Source of the DNA: Enterococcus rotai
GTDB taxonomy: Bacteria; Bacillota; Bacilli; Lactobacillales; Enterococcaceae
DNA length: 64,000 nucleotides
NCBI RefSeq assembly: GCF_001465345.1
Contig: NZ_CP013655.1
Span: 3,004,425 to 3,068,424 of the forward strand
Direction: 5' to 3'
Below are positions 55,238 to 63,584 of the stretch, one piece after another; position 1 is the stretch's first letter; each line of letters starts with the position of its first letter. The notes under the pieces were generated by a model. It searched no databases, had not been told where the DNA came from, and was given only the letters and a program-made list of their open reading frames with translations. The position numbers and the translations under genes are program-made.

Positions 55238-55594
55238 TTATTCTCCATTAACCACTTGTTTATACACCTTTTCATCGTAAACAGTTAAGATAAACTGTTC
55301 TTCATAAGACTTGGTTACTTCCTTTATTGACTCTATTAAATGAGATTCACAATCAATATAGAAAATGATTGCTTCAAATCGATCCTTTGTCTCTCTTAAA
55401 AAACGCGTTAAATTATCAAGTGTGTTTTGTTTTGTCATTGTTTCATATGCAGGCATTTGTTTTGCACGAATAAAATTATGTGGAGTTGCTCCAGGGTACC
55501 CAATAATCGCAATTTTCTTCCCTGTGTGATCTTTCTTTACTAATTCCCAAATTTTGTCGATTTTCCTTGGATTGTTCCCTTTAATAATAATCAT
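55238..55594 (-). CDS. Hypothetical protein (118 aa), small operon
   Basis: 118 residues, family not recognised. It looks like an alpha/beta fold with strands IIIKGN, KIAIIGYPG, EAIIFYID and QFILTVYDE alternating with helices. The GYPGAT turn is P-loop-like but lacks GK[ST], so nucleotide binding is not supported. AAGGAG lies 9 bases before this ATG; the open frame extends 66 bases further through an internal site-less region. It overlaps the end of the 36-residue ORF by 14 bases. Confidence 0.75.
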   Translation of the reverse strand: MIIIKGNNPRKIDKIWELVKKDHTGKKIAIIGYPGATPHNFIRAKQMPAYETMTKQNTLDNLTRFLRETKDRFEAIIFYIDCESHLIESIKEVTKSYEEQFILTVYDEKVYKQVVNGE

Positions 55595-55691
55595 GTGATT
55601 TTGCTCCTTCATCTTTATCATATTTACCAATATGACACAAAGAAACCGTATGATCATCAACTGGCACTTCTTTGTGTCCAGCGTTATTCAT
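55581..55691 (-). CDS. Small ORF (36 aa) leading the small operon
   Basis: An ORF of 36 codons starting MNNAGHKEVPVDDH and ending HDYY. A strong AGGAGGAG lies about 10 bases before the ATG, and its stop overlaps the start of the 118-residue gene. The coding stretch holds a perfect 11-bp inverted repeat GACACAAAGAA/TTCTTTGTGTC (55634-55644 and 55668-55678). It could be a real small protein, or a leader peptide whose translation controls that hairpin. Too short to appear in standard ORF lists. Confidence 0.5.
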   Translation of the reverse strand: MNNAGHKEVPVDDHTVSLCHIGKYDKDEGAKSHDYY

Positions 55692-55714
55692 GCAAGATAA
55701 TCTCCTCCTAGTGT

Positions 55715-55829
55715 AAAAGCATAGCGGGCTTGTTTAGCTCTAGCAGAAAAATAGGAAAATTGACTTTGTCGCTTTTTGTCATATCCCATTTTTATTTTTT
55801 TCCTAAAGCTCGTCCGTTTAGCTAGATAA
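55715..55829. repeat. Leader palindrome copy D
   Basis: 115 bp with the family layout: AAAAGCATAGCGGGCT at the gene side, GAAAAATAGGAAAA, a central hairpin TTGACTTTGTC-GCTTTTT-GTCATA, TTTTTTTCCTAAAG and the end GTTTAGCTAGATAA. Pairing is more degraded than in copies A, B and E1. It ends 6 bases before the AGGAGGAG of the small operon. Confidence 0.8.
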
Positions 55830-55884
55830 CATAAAACAAGTACAATCTAACCATATCATAGAAAAAAAATAAATCAATAGAAAG

Positions 55885-55925
55885 AAAAAAGACTATCCGA
55901 GATTATTCTCGGATAGTCTTTTTTC
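55885..55925 (-). terminator. Terminator after the PTS EIICBA gene
   Basis: AAAAAAGACTATCCGAG pairs perfectly with CTCGGATAGTCTTTTTT around ATTATT. It abuts the PTS stop and separates it from the small operon. Confidence 0.95.
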
Positions 55926-57920
55926 TTATTTCACAGTCACTTTTCCAATAGAATCATTAGCAGAGACTGTTTGATTTCCTTTATAAAGATCATACTTTTC
56001 AACCACATCTTGGTTAGTGAAGACAACAATTAAATCCGATTTTTTACCAGCAGTTTCTAACGCTGCTAGATCGATTGTTGCAATTTTATCGCCTTGTTTT
56101 AAGACTTGACCTTCTTCAACATGTAAAGTAAAAGGCGCACCTTTTAGTTCAACAGTATCTAAGCCCATGTGTAACAATACTTCAATACCTGAATCTGTTT
56201 GGATTCCTAAAGCATGTTTTGTTGGGAAAATACTTGTGATTTTACCTGCAACAGGAGTTGTTACTTCACCATCAGTTGGGATAACTGCAAAACCGTCACC
56301 CATCATTTTCGCTGAGAAAACATCGTCTTGTACTTCTGAAATTGGTATAACTTTTCCGTTTGCAACCGCGTATAATTCAGTTTCTTTTGCAGTTGCTTTT
56401 GGTGCTTTAGCTTTCACTTCAGTTTTTTTTATAGGTTCACCTGTCACTGGAGCTGCTCCGTTATGAAGTTTAGTCATTTCATCAGCTACGAACTGAACTT
56501 CAGTACCAACGATTACTTGAATATTTGTGTCATCAATTACTTTCACACCTGGAACACCAGTTGCTTTAATTTTTGCTTGATCCACTTTTCCTGTGTCTTT
56601 AACCGTTAAACGTAAACGAGTTGTACAGTTGTCGATTGACGTAACGTTTGCATCAGCACCAAGACCTTGATAGATTCTATTTGCTAAGACTGCAAATTTA
56701 TTATCACCTGTAGTGTCTAAGTCGGGTGTTTCTTCGCCTTCGCCTTCTTCACGTCCTGGAGTCATTAAATTAAATTTAGTGATTGCAAAACGGAAAGCAA
56801 AGTAATAAATTGCAGCTACAGCTACACCTTGAACAACTAACATTAAAGGATGATTCGCAACTGGATTTTTTAGACTTAAGAAGAAGTCGACAAAACCAGC
56901 ACTAAATGCGAATCCTGCTGTCCAATGCATAAATGCAGAGAACGCTAATGACAAGCCAGTAAGTACAGCGTGTACTACATATAAAGGCCATGCAACAAAC
57001 ATAAATGAAAATTCTAAAGGTTCAGTTACACCTGTAAAGAATGAAGCGAATCCTGCTGCTAACATTAATGAAGCTGTTACTTTTTTCTTCTCTGGGCGAG
57101 CACATTGATAGATTGCGAACGCTCCCGCTGGTAAACCAAACATCATTACTGGGAAGAAACCAGCCTGATACATACCAGTTTGACCAATAATTGCTTTACC
57201 TGAATCTAAAGCTTGTTGTCCAGCCAAGAAGTTACCAATATCATTGATATTTGCAACGTCAAACCAGAATACTGAATTCAAGGCATGGTGCAATCCTGTT
57301 GGAATCAATAGACGGTTAAAGAATCCATACAAACCAGCTCCAACAAAACCTAAACTAGAGATTGCTTCACCAAATGCAACTAATCCATCATAAACAACTG
57401 GCCAGATGAATAATAGTACAAATGAAATAGCTAACATAGCAATAGCTGACATAATTGGAACTAGACGTTTACCACTAAAGAATGAAAGAGCCATTGGCAA
57501 TTTCACATTATGGAACTTATTATACATTGCAGCAGCTGTTAAACCAGCTACGATCCCAACAAACACGTTGTTTCCCATGCTGTTGAATCCTGGACTTACA
57601 TCAGCAATGTCTTTCAATCCCATTAAAGATTGAACAGAAGCTGTACTCAAAACAGCTTTTGGTACTAAATATGCAACTAACCCTGCAAGTGCTGCAGAAC
57701 CGTCTTTATCTTTTGACATGCCTAAAGCTAAACCAACAGCGAATAATAATGCCAAATTATCAAGAATAGCTAATCCGCCATTCATTAAAAATGTTGTTGC
57801 AGCACTTGGTCCAACAGTTCCTACAATCCAGTTTGCAATCCCCACTAATAGAGAAGCAGCTGGTAATACAGCTACAGGAAGCATCAATGAGCGTCCCATT
57901 CTTTGCATATATGCTTTCAT
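55926..57920 (-). CDS. nagE: PTS EIICBA, N-acetylglucosamine/glucose type (NagE-like)
   Basis: Phosphoenolpyruvate-dependent sugar uptake. 664 residues: membrane EIIC (about 1-390) with PVAVLPAASLL, FFNRLLIPTGLHHALN and GVTEPLEF; EIIB (about 405-480) with phospho-Cys in DNCTTRLRLTV; EIIA (about 505-664) with HALGIQTDSGIEVLLHMGLDTVELKG (phospho-His). The EIIC and the TPGREEGE linker look most like E. coli NagE, so GlcNAc is the likely main sugar, but glucose is possible. AGGGGAGA precedes the ATG. Follows its antiterminator gene by 21 bases. Confidence 0.88.
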   Translation of the reverse strand: MKAYMQRMGRSLMLPVAVLPAASLLVGIANWIVGTVGPSAATTFLMNGGLAILDNLALLFAVGLALGMSKDKDGSAALAGLVAYLVPKAVLSTASVQSLMGLKDIADVSPGFNSMGNNVFVGIVAGLTAAAMYNKFHNVKLPMALSFFSGKRLVPIMSAIAMLAISFVLLFIWPVVYDGLVAFGEAISSLGFVGAGLYGFFNRLLIPTGLHHALNSVFWFDVANINDIGNFLAGQQALDSGKAIIGQTGMYQAGFFPVMMFGLPAGAFAIYQCARPEKKKVTASLMLAAGFASFFTGVTEPLEFSFMFVAWPLYVVHAVLTGLSLAFSAFMHWTAGFAFSAGFVDFFLSLKNPVANHPLMLVVQGVAVAAIYYFAFRFAITKFNLMTPGREEGEGEETPDLDTTGDNKFAVLANRIYQGLGADANVTSIDNCTTRLRLTVKDTGKVDQAKIKATGVPGVKVIDDTNIQVIVGTEVQFVADEMTKLHNGAAPVTGEPIKKTEVKAKAPKATAKETELYAVANGKVIPISEVQDDVFSAKMMGDGFAVIPTDGEVTTPVAGKITSIFPTKHALGIQTDSGIEVLLHMGLDTVELKGAPFTLHVEEGQVLKQGDKIATIDLAALETAGKKSDLIVVFTNQDVVEKYDLYKGNQTVSANDSIGKVTVK

Positions 57921-57941
57921 TTTTGTATCTCCCCTTGTCTT

Positions 57942-58775
57942 TTATTTGATCATCTTCAGCCGTTCAATATGAATAGCTAGATAACCTAATTCCTCGTTTG
58001 GTACTTGATAGTGAAAATTTCTCATTAACAAAACTTGAACTTTTTTCGATATCTCATAACTTTCTGCGTATTTCTTCCTTACGACATCCAAAATCTCATC
58101 GTCCAACACTGCATACTGACTTTGTTGAAAACGGTGAATAAACAATCGTAAATGATTCACTAGTCGCGAATAACTCAGACTCATCTTTTCATCATGGATG
58201 TTGATCCCTAATTCCTGCTCGATTAAATGAATAATTTCTGAAACGATTGTGACCTCACGGATACTTTTACTGTTATCCGTGCGTCCACTACGAGCACTAT
58301 GGATATGGATCGCAATGTAGCCTGCTTCATCATAACTAAATGGAATCCCTAACGTTTGCGTCAAATAATCCACTGCCCACTGTGCTATTGAAAACTCTTC
58401 TGTATAAAGAATCTCGATTTCATTTAAAAGCTTATTTCGCACAATGATATTATTTTGGATATTCTCAGCAGCAAACGCAATATGATCACTTAAACCAATA
58501 TTGATATGTTCATTCAGCTTTTCACCAAGAATCGTCTCAGCGTGAGCAATGATTTCTTCTGTGACAAAAAAATACTTTTCATCGATTTGTGATAATAAAA
58601 CTTGAAGCTTTTTCAAGCCTTCAGGTTCCATCACAAACATCCGCTCTACTTGTTGTGGGGATAACACATCATTTTTCTTTTTGTTAAAACCCACGCCTTT
58701 GCCAACAGCTACTTTTTCTTGTTCTTTGTCGATGACGAGTACAGCATTTTGATTGAGCACCTTTTTAATTTTCAT
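57942..58775 (-). CDS. glcT: BglG/LicT-family antiterminator (GlcT-like)
   Basis: 277 residues: an N-terminal RNA-binding CAT domain (1-58; KIKKVLNQNAVLVID...VGKGVGFNKKK) and two PTS regulatory domains, PRD1 (about 65-165) and PRD2 (about 170-277), with conserved His residues (SDHIAF, YIAIHIHSAR, LRLFIHRF, YLAIHIERL). It binds an RNA element near the PTS mRNA start and blocks termination when sugar is present. AGAGGA precedes the ATG of MKIKKV. No clear RAT sequence is found in the 21 bases before the PTS gene, so any target must lie in its own leader. Confidence 0.88.
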   Translation of the reverse strand: MKIKKVLNQNAVLVIDKEQEKVAVGKGVGFNKKKNDVLSPQQVERMFVMEPEGLKKLQVLLSQIDEKYFFVTEEIIAHAETILGEKLNEHINIGLSDHIAFAAENIQNNIIVRNKLLNEIEILYTEEFSIAQWAVDYLTQTLGIPFSYDEAGYIAIHIHSARSGRTDNSKSIREVTIVSEIIHLIEQELGINIHDEKMSLSYSRLVNHLRLFIHRFQQSQYAVLDDEILDVVRKKYAESYEISKKVQVLLMRNFHYQVPNEELGYLAIHIERLKMIK

Positions 58776-58853
58776 AAACATTCCTCTTCTGCAGAAGTAG
58801 ATTGTCCGTTAACTTGTACCAAGACAACAAAAAAAGCATAGAACAATCCCGTC

Positions 58854-58927
58854 AAAATATGAGTATATCATATTTTTTTGAAATTCTTCCATGCCTAGTA
58901 TTATCTAGTCACATGAAAACGCTATTT
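58854..58927 (-). promoter_or_regulatory. Promoter region of glcT-nagE with palindrome and possible cre
   Basis: AAAATATGA-GTATA-TCATATTTT (58854-58876) is a perfect 9-bp inverted repeat. A -10 on the minus strand, TATACT (58862-58867), lies in its centre, with a weak -35 TGGAAG at 58886-58891 (18-base spacer). TGAAAACGCTATTT (58914-58927) matches the CcpA cre consensus TGWAANCGNTNWCA at 12 of 14 positions. The rest of this 302-base gap holds the leader and the rpoE terminator. Confidence 0.4.
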
Positions 58928-59034
58928 GTTTTTGTTAACAGTGATAGTTTACAAAGATATAGACCATTTGTCAATCATTTTGATTCATTTTTTTCTGCTG
59001 ATTTTAAAAATCCATCAATTTATAGTTTAGACGG

Positions 59035-59073
59035 AAAAACATGAGTGGTCTCTATTCGAGAACACTCATGTTA
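59035..59073 (-). terminator. Terminator after rpoE
   Basis: On the minus strand ACATGAGTG and CTCG pair with GAG and CACTCATGT around AATA, then TTTTCC. It starts a few bases past the rpoE stop. Confidence 0.85.
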
Positions 59074-59077
59074 AATT

Positions 59078-59710
59078 TTATGCTTCTTCTTCAGGATCAG
59101 CATATTCATCTTCGTCATCGAAGTCATCATCCACATCATCTTCATCAATAATGGTCAGATCTTCTTCGATTCCTGGTAACTCTTCTTCTTCGTCATCAGA
59201 ATCTGCACCGATTTCTTGCAGATCTGAATTATACGCTTTGATTTCTTCATCTTCTTCATCGTCGTCATCATCATAAAGAATATCGTCATCGTCTTCATCC
59301 GTTAATTCAGCATCTTCCGGATCATCATCGTTGTAGTCGATCACATCTTCATCATTGGCATCAATAATAAAGGCGTTGACTTTCTTACGTTTTCTACGGC
59401 GAGGTTTGTCTTCTTCATCTTCATCCAAACCATGTGTTACTTCTTCGTCGATAGAATCGATTGGATACCATGAGCGCAAGCCCCAACGGTTATCTCCAAG
59501 AGAGATAAAACTGCCATCAATATTTAAGTCAGTATAAAATTGTGCTAAAGAGTCACGAATTTCGCTGTCAGATTTTCCAAGATAGTTTTGAATTTGGTTT
59601 ACTAAATCAGAGAAGTCCATCACATCTTCACGTTGTTCTAAAATTGCGTGCGCAACTTCGATCATGGATAATTCATCTTTGTTCAACCCGTCAAATACAT
59701 TAATTTCCAA
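59078..59710 (-). CDS. rpoE: RNA polymerase delta subunit
   Basis: Recycles RNA polymerase and tunes promoter selectivity in Firmicutes. 210 residues: an N-terminal winged-helix HARE-HTH domain (about 1-85; [25 protein letters not shown]) and a very acidic, disordered Asp/Glu tail (about 90-210). A GTG three codons upstream is too close to AAGGA. The TTG of LEINVFDG has AAAGGA at about 9 bases and matches homologue starts. The tail codes a long run of aspartate and glutamate. Confidence 0.93.
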   Translation of the reverse strand: MEINVFDGLNKDELSMIEVAHAILEQREDVMDFSDLVNQIQNYLGKSDSEIRDSLAQFYTDLNIDGSFISLGDNRWGLRSWYPIDSIDEEVTHGLDEDEEDKPRRRKRKKVNAFIIDANDEDVIDYNDDDPEDAELTDEDDDDILYDDDDDEEDEEIKAYNSDLQEIGADSDDEEEELPGIEEDLTIIDEDDVDDDFDDEDEYADPEEEA

Positions 59711-59785
59711 ACGGTACACGTCCTTTCACAGTCTACTCCTTATCATACAAAAACATGAAGAAAAAATCAATTGATTATTGCATAA

Positions 59786-60220
59786 TTAAGCAGTAAATTC
59801 TAGTTCTAAATGATATTCCCCTATTTTTTCTGCCTGAGAGTATAAATCATAATCAATCAAAATACTACCAGCAACTGGCTGATCTTTCAAACTAAAACGT
59901 AAATTACGGGTAAACGTCGTGATTTGGAATAGCCCATAAGGTGTTTTATAGCTCGTTTCCAAACGTTCCTGATAAGCAAACTTCAACCGCATTCTCAGAC
60001 CACCTGCCCGAATCAACTGAATCTTACCGTCTGGCTCAACTTTGATCGTTACAGGTACAGGTTCGCCCTCTTCTTGTTCTTCTTTATAGCGAATATACAA
60101 AGTATCGCCAATCTTTACGATTTGACCTTCCAAATCAAAATAAAAATTCTTTTTCTCACCAGCTTGATCCACAACTGTTTTCAATTGAATGGATACTGGC
60201 GTTCCTTGTGATAAATCCAT
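59786..60220 (-). CDS. DUF1934 family protein (YwiB-like)
   Basis: 144 residues matching the DUF1934/YwiB beta-barrel family (calycin-like): GTPVSIQLKTVVDQ...YFDLEGQIVKIGDTLYIRYKE...GGLRMRLKF...GLFQITTFTRNLRFSL...IDYDLY. Function unknown. AAGGAG lies 8 bases before the ATG. 75 bases upstream of rpoE and likely co-transcribed. Two leader palindromes lie directly before it. Confidence 0.9.
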   Translation of the reverse strand: MDLSQGTPVSIQLKTVVDQAGEKKNFYFDLEGQIVKIGDTLYIRYKEEQEEGEPVPVTIKVEPDGKIQLIRAGGLRMRLKFAYQERLETSYKTPYGLFQITTFTRNLRFSLKDQPVAGSILIDYDLYSQAEKIGEYHLELEFTA

Positions 60221-60240
60221 TAGAACACTCTCCTTAAGTT

Positions 60241-60357
60241 AAAAGGTGAATAGGCTCGTTTAGACTTGACAGAAAAATAGGAAAAATGAATTGTGACGCT
60301 TTTGGTCACACTTCATTTTTGTCTTTTTTCCGAAAGTCTAGCCTATAAACCTAGATA
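60241..60357. repeat. Leader palindrome copy E1
   Basis: Same layout and orientation as copies A, B and D. Arms: ATAGGCT/AGCCTAT, GACTT/AAGTC, AAAATGAA/TTCATTTT and the tip GTGAC-GCTTTTG-GTCAC. Every arm differs from copy A but still pairs. Its gene side is 13 bases from the AAGGAG of the DUF1934 gene. Confidence 0.85.
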
Positions 60358-60362
60358 GAATT

Positions 60363-60455
60363 AAAAGCGTAGCGGACTCGTTCTGGCTCGACTGAAAAAT
60401 AGGAAAAATGAACCATAACACTTTTATCCTTAGTATATTCTATCCTTTTTCCGCG
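60363..60455. repeat. Leader palindrome copy E2 (truncated)
   Basis: Left arm intact (AAAAGCGTAGCGGACTCG...GACTGAAAAATAGGAAAAATGAA) and the tract CTTTTTTCCGCG present, but the right closing arm (GCTAGATAA end) is lost. A promoter replaces it at 60437-60464. Confidence 0.75.
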
Positions 60456-60464
60456 TGATTTCAA
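60437..60464 (-). promoter_or_regulatory. Promoter of DUF1934-rpoE, upstream of the two palindromes
   Basis: On the minus strand TTGAAA (60459-60464, overlapping the end of the SorC gene), a 16-base spacer and TAGAAT (60437-60442). It implies that both palindromes are transcribed in the DUF1934 leader. Confidence 0.6.
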
Positions 60465-61402
60465 GCCAAAGCTTCCGCAATCGTTTGATCAATAACCAAA
60501 ATGGAACAACAGCTCCCAATCAATAATGGTTTGATGCTCTCTACTTTTTCCTCGCCGCAGCCAATCACCATGACATCTGGTATATTGACTAAATCCTCTA
60601 CCTTAATGCCTAACATTCTCTGGCTGATTTCATTGTTCACTGTTTGACCATTTTTGTCAAATAAGGATGCTACGGCATCCCCTTTGACCCCTGTTTCTTT
60701 GATAATTTCTAATTCATTTTCTTCGATATAGCCAAGTCGTTTCCAAGTAGAACTTTCATTCGGATTCCCTACGCCGATAATCGCAAAATCAACATGTTTT
60801 GCTTGTGCCAGAGCTTTGCTAACCAATTGAGACTTATTTAAAACCGTGGCTAATTCGATACTTTCAGCTAATGCTGGGGCATAAAAATACTGGCAACGAC
60901 TATTGAGTTTTTCAGCTAATCTGAACACTAAATGGTTTGTATCAAAGTAAAGATGCTCACTAGAGACACCACCAACTAAAGGAGCAACGTTTATCGTTGG
61001 AAATGAACAATAAGGCATCTCATCGATCAGATCTGCTAGTGTTGTGCCCCATGATAAACCGATGTTCATCCCGACATTCAATCGTTCTTTAAGATAAAAT
61101 GCAGCAATTCGGCTGACTTCTTTTTTGACTGATTGACTTTGTTTTTGTTCATTTGTAGGAACGACGATTACATCATCAAGTTGGTATTTTTGCTCAATAC
61201 GCAACCCTAACTCAACCGCATACGCAGATTCATCCTTGATTGAAATGGAAACAACCCCTGATTCTTTTGCCTGTTGTAAAATTTTTGATATAACGGGTCG
61301 AGAGATCCCCATTTTTTGGGCAATTAGGGCTTGTGTCATACCTTGCTCGTAATACATCGTGACGATTTTTAACATTTTTCTACGATCTTCACTAATTTTC
61401 AT
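60461..61402 (-). CDS. SorC family sugar-binding transcriptional regulator
   Basis: 313 residues: an N-terminal helix-turn-helix (GMTQALIAQKMGISRPVISKILQQAKESGVV, about 19-48) and a C-terminal sugar-binding domain (about 60-310; NIGLSWGTTLADL, FAIIGVGNPNESS, GDAVASLFDKNGQ). It follows the E1 beta gene by 2 bases, so it is in the same operon and probably regulates it. The effector is unknown; a phosphosugar is usual for the family. Confidence 0.9.
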   Translation of the reverse strand: MKISEDRRKMLKIVTMYYEQGMTQALIAQKMGISRPVISKILQQAKESGVVSISIKDESAYAVELGLRIEQKYQLDDVIVVPTNEQKQSQSVKKEVSRIAAFYLKERLNVGMNIGLSWGTTLADLIDEMPYCSFPTINVAPLVGGVSSEHLYFDTNHLVFRLAEKLNSRCQYFYAPALAESIELATVLNKSQLVSKALAQAKHVDFAIIGVGNPNESSTWKRLGYIEENELEIIKETGVKGDAVASLFDKNGQTVNNEISQRMLGIKVEDLVNIPDVMVIGCGEEKVESIKPLLIGSCCSILVIDQTIAEALA

Positions 61403-61404
61403 CG

Positions 61405-62394
61405 TTAAATGTCAGCCTCTTTCATTAGTTGTTCCACTGCTTGAACTAACGAAGCAATTTGAGGTGTTGCTTGGGCCTCTAACGCCTTTTGAGCAGGCAT
61501 CGGGACAAATTCTCCGCCTAATCGGACAATCGGCGCTTTTAACTTCATACTGATTTTAGACTCGGCGATGATTGAAACTAGTTCACTACTAAATCCGCTA
61601 TTTTTAACTGCTTCCGTTGCGATGATCACTCGATTCGTCTTTTCGACTGAAGTTAATAGTGTTTCTTTATCTAAGGGAACCAACGTTCTTGGATCAATGA
61701 CTTCCACTGAAATGCCTTTTACTTTTACGATTTCAGCAGCAGCTAAAGATTTACTAACCATGATCCCCGTCGCAATGATTGTAACATCAGTCCCTAAACG
61801 TTTAACATCAGCCACACCAATTGGTATCGTGTAAGGTTCTACTGGCACGACACCTTCCGTTTGATATAACAGTTTGTGTTCATAGAACATAACAGGGTTA
61901 TTGTCTTTTATCGCAGCGTGAAGCAAGCCTTTTGCATCGTAAGGCGTAGTTGGCTGGATTACTTTTAAGCCTGGAATATGTGCCATCCAATTTTCCAAGC
62001 TTTGAGAATGTTGAGCCGCAGCGCCTGTACCTGATCCAGCTGCAGTCCGCATCACAAGAGGAACAGTCGCTTTCCCACCGTACATATAATGGATTTTCGC
62101 TGCTTGATTGACCAACTGATCCATTGCCACAGTAATAAAATCAGAAAATTGTAATTCCATTATGGGACGCATACCGGTCATAGCCGCACCTACTGCAGCA
62201 CCTGCAATCGCACTCTCAGAGATTGGCGTATCGCGAACACGTTGTTTTCCATATTTTTCTTGAAGTCCGCTAGTGGCACCAAAGCCGCCACCATATACTC
62301 CAATATCTTCCCCTAAAAGAAACACATGCTCATCTAGCCCCAACGCTTCATCTAGTGCTTCATTGATTGCTTGTAAATACGTGACTGTTCTCAT
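61405..62394 (-). CDS. 2-oxoacid/acetoin dehydrogenase E1 beta subunit
   Basis: 329 residues of the transketolase-like Pyr domain and C-terminal domain: RTVTYLQAINEAL, LLGEDIGVYGGGFGATSGL, DTPISESAIAGAAVGAA, the acetoin-type AGSGTGAAAQHSQSLE and PRTLVPLDKETLL. With E1 alpha it forms a thiamine diphosphate decarboxylase. The sequence looks like the acetoin dehydrogenase AcoB group, but pyruvate or branched 2-oxoacids cannot be excluded. GCGGAGGA precedes the ATG of MRTVTYL. It overlaps E1 alpha by 4 bases (ATGA). Confidence 0.9.
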   Translation of the reverse strand: MRTVTYLQAINEALDEALGLDEHVFLLGEDIGVYGGGFGATSGLQEKYGKQRVRDTPISESAIAGAAVGAAMTGMRPIMELQFSDFITVAMDQLVNQAAKIHYMYGGKATVPLVMRTAAGSGTGAAAQHSQSLENWMAHIPGLKVIQPTTPYDAKGLLHAAIKDNNPVMFYEHKLLYQTEGVVPVEPYTIPIGVADVKRLGTDVTIIATGIMVSKSLAAAEIVKVKGISVEVIDPRTLVPLDKETLLTSVEKTNRVIIATEAVKNSGFSSELVSIIAESKISMKLKAPIVRLGGEFVPMPAQKALEAQATPQIASLVQAVEQLMKEADI

Positions 62395-63389
62395 ATTTTT
62401 TCCTCCGCATAAACATGAGTCCACAAATCCGCTTTCGTAGGCTCATCATCTAATTTTACTGAAGCGACTAAATCAGCCATTTCTTGTCGGGTCGATTGTT
62501 CTAACTGTCTGATTTCCTTGCTTGTAATTTCATTATGTTGAAGCAGTTTTTTTTCCAAGCGTAAAATAGGGTCATTATGTTCTTGCCACTGACGACACTC
62601 ATCCTCTGAGCGGTACTTCAACTTATCTGATTTTGAATGACCTTTGTGCCGATAGGTCAACGCTTCGATTAGTGTCGGTCCACCACCGTTTCTGGCTTTC
62701 TTCACTGCTTTAGAAACAGTATTTGAGACAACTGATAGATCATTACCATCAATCGTTACACCCTCGATGCCATAGCTTTTACCACGCTCAGACAGTTTCT
62801 CTATATTGACCATTTGTTCAATCGAACTACTCATTCCATATTGATTATTTTCAATGAAATAAATAACTGGTAATTGCCAAATAGAGGCCAAGTTCAAAGC
62901 TTCGTGAAAACTCCCCTCATTGGTCGCACCATCTCCAGCGTAACAAAGGACAACTTGTTTTGTTCCCTGCATTTGGGCACTCAAAGCCGCCCCTGCCGCA
63001 ATGGGAAAGCCTGCGCCCACGATACCATTTGATCCTAGATTTCCAACTGCAAGATCTGCAATATGCATGCTACCACCTTTGCCTTCATTTGTACCTGTTT
63101 TTTTTCCCAGCATCTCAGCAAACATACTTCTAATATCTGTTCCTTTAGCGATGCAGTGGCCGTGATTTCTATGAGTTGAAACGATCCAGTCACTTTCATT
63201 TAAAAGACTCGCGCCACCAACCGCCGTTGCTTCTTGTCCGATACACAAATGCATCGTTCCATATAGCTCCCCAGCATCAAAAAGTTCTTGAAGCGTTTCT
63301 TCAAAAATTCGTATTTGCCACATTTTCTTTAATGCCTCTCGCTCATCAATTGATGTGTTTGGGTCCTTTTTTGCTGTTACTTGTTTCAT
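62391..63389 (-). CDS. 2-oxoacid/acetoin dehydrogenase E1 alpha subunit
   Basis: 332 residues: RIFEETLQELFDAGELYGTMHLCIGQEA, GKGGSMHI (AcoA-like), the thiamine diphosphate motif GDGATNEGSFHEALNLASIWQLPVIYFIENNQYGMS, and TYRHKGHSKSD. The frame is open 90 bases upstream, but AAAGGAG lies 7 bases before the ATG of MKQVTAK. No E2 (lipoyl acyltransferase) or E3 gene is in the operon. A TTGCTA-17-TAGAAT promoter lies about 60 bases upstream. Confidence 0.9.
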   Translation of the reverse strand: MKQVTAKKDPNTSIDEREALKKMWQIRIFEETLQELFDAGELYGTMHLCIGQEATAVGGASLLNESDWIVSTHRNHGHCIAKGTDIRSMFAEMLGKKTGTNEGKGGSMHIADLAVGNLGSNGIVGAGFPIAAGAALSAQMQGTKQVVLCYAGDGATNEGSFHEALNLASIWQLPVIYFIENNQYGMSSSIEQMVNIEKLSERGKSYGIEGVTIDGNDLSVVSNTVSKAVKKARNGGGPTLIEALTYRHKGHSKSDKLKYRSEDECRQWQEHNDPILRLEKKLLQHNEITSKEIRQLEQSTRQEMADLVASVKLDDEPTKADLWTHVYAEEKI

Positions 63390-63584
63390 TTTCTCACTCC
63401 TTTTTACAATTGTTCTCTCCTGAATCATATGTAAACATTCTATAGTTTTCTTTAAGTGATAGCAAGATTTTCTCGTCAATTTTTGGTTTTCCTTAAAAAT
63501 TCTCTCTTTTCCAAGTCATTTCTGCTCAGATTAGCATGATTTTTCGTTTAAATCGTATATAATAGAACATGGAGGTGGAGACAA

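Noticed and set aside
58776-58853. RAT antiterminator element for the GlcT-like protein
   Set aside because: A GGGATTGTT start is present but the paired half and overlapping terminator could not be found by eye.
59078-59540. Low-complexity DNA of the rpoE tail as a tandem repeat
   Set aside because: It encodes the normal acidic tail of the delta subunit.
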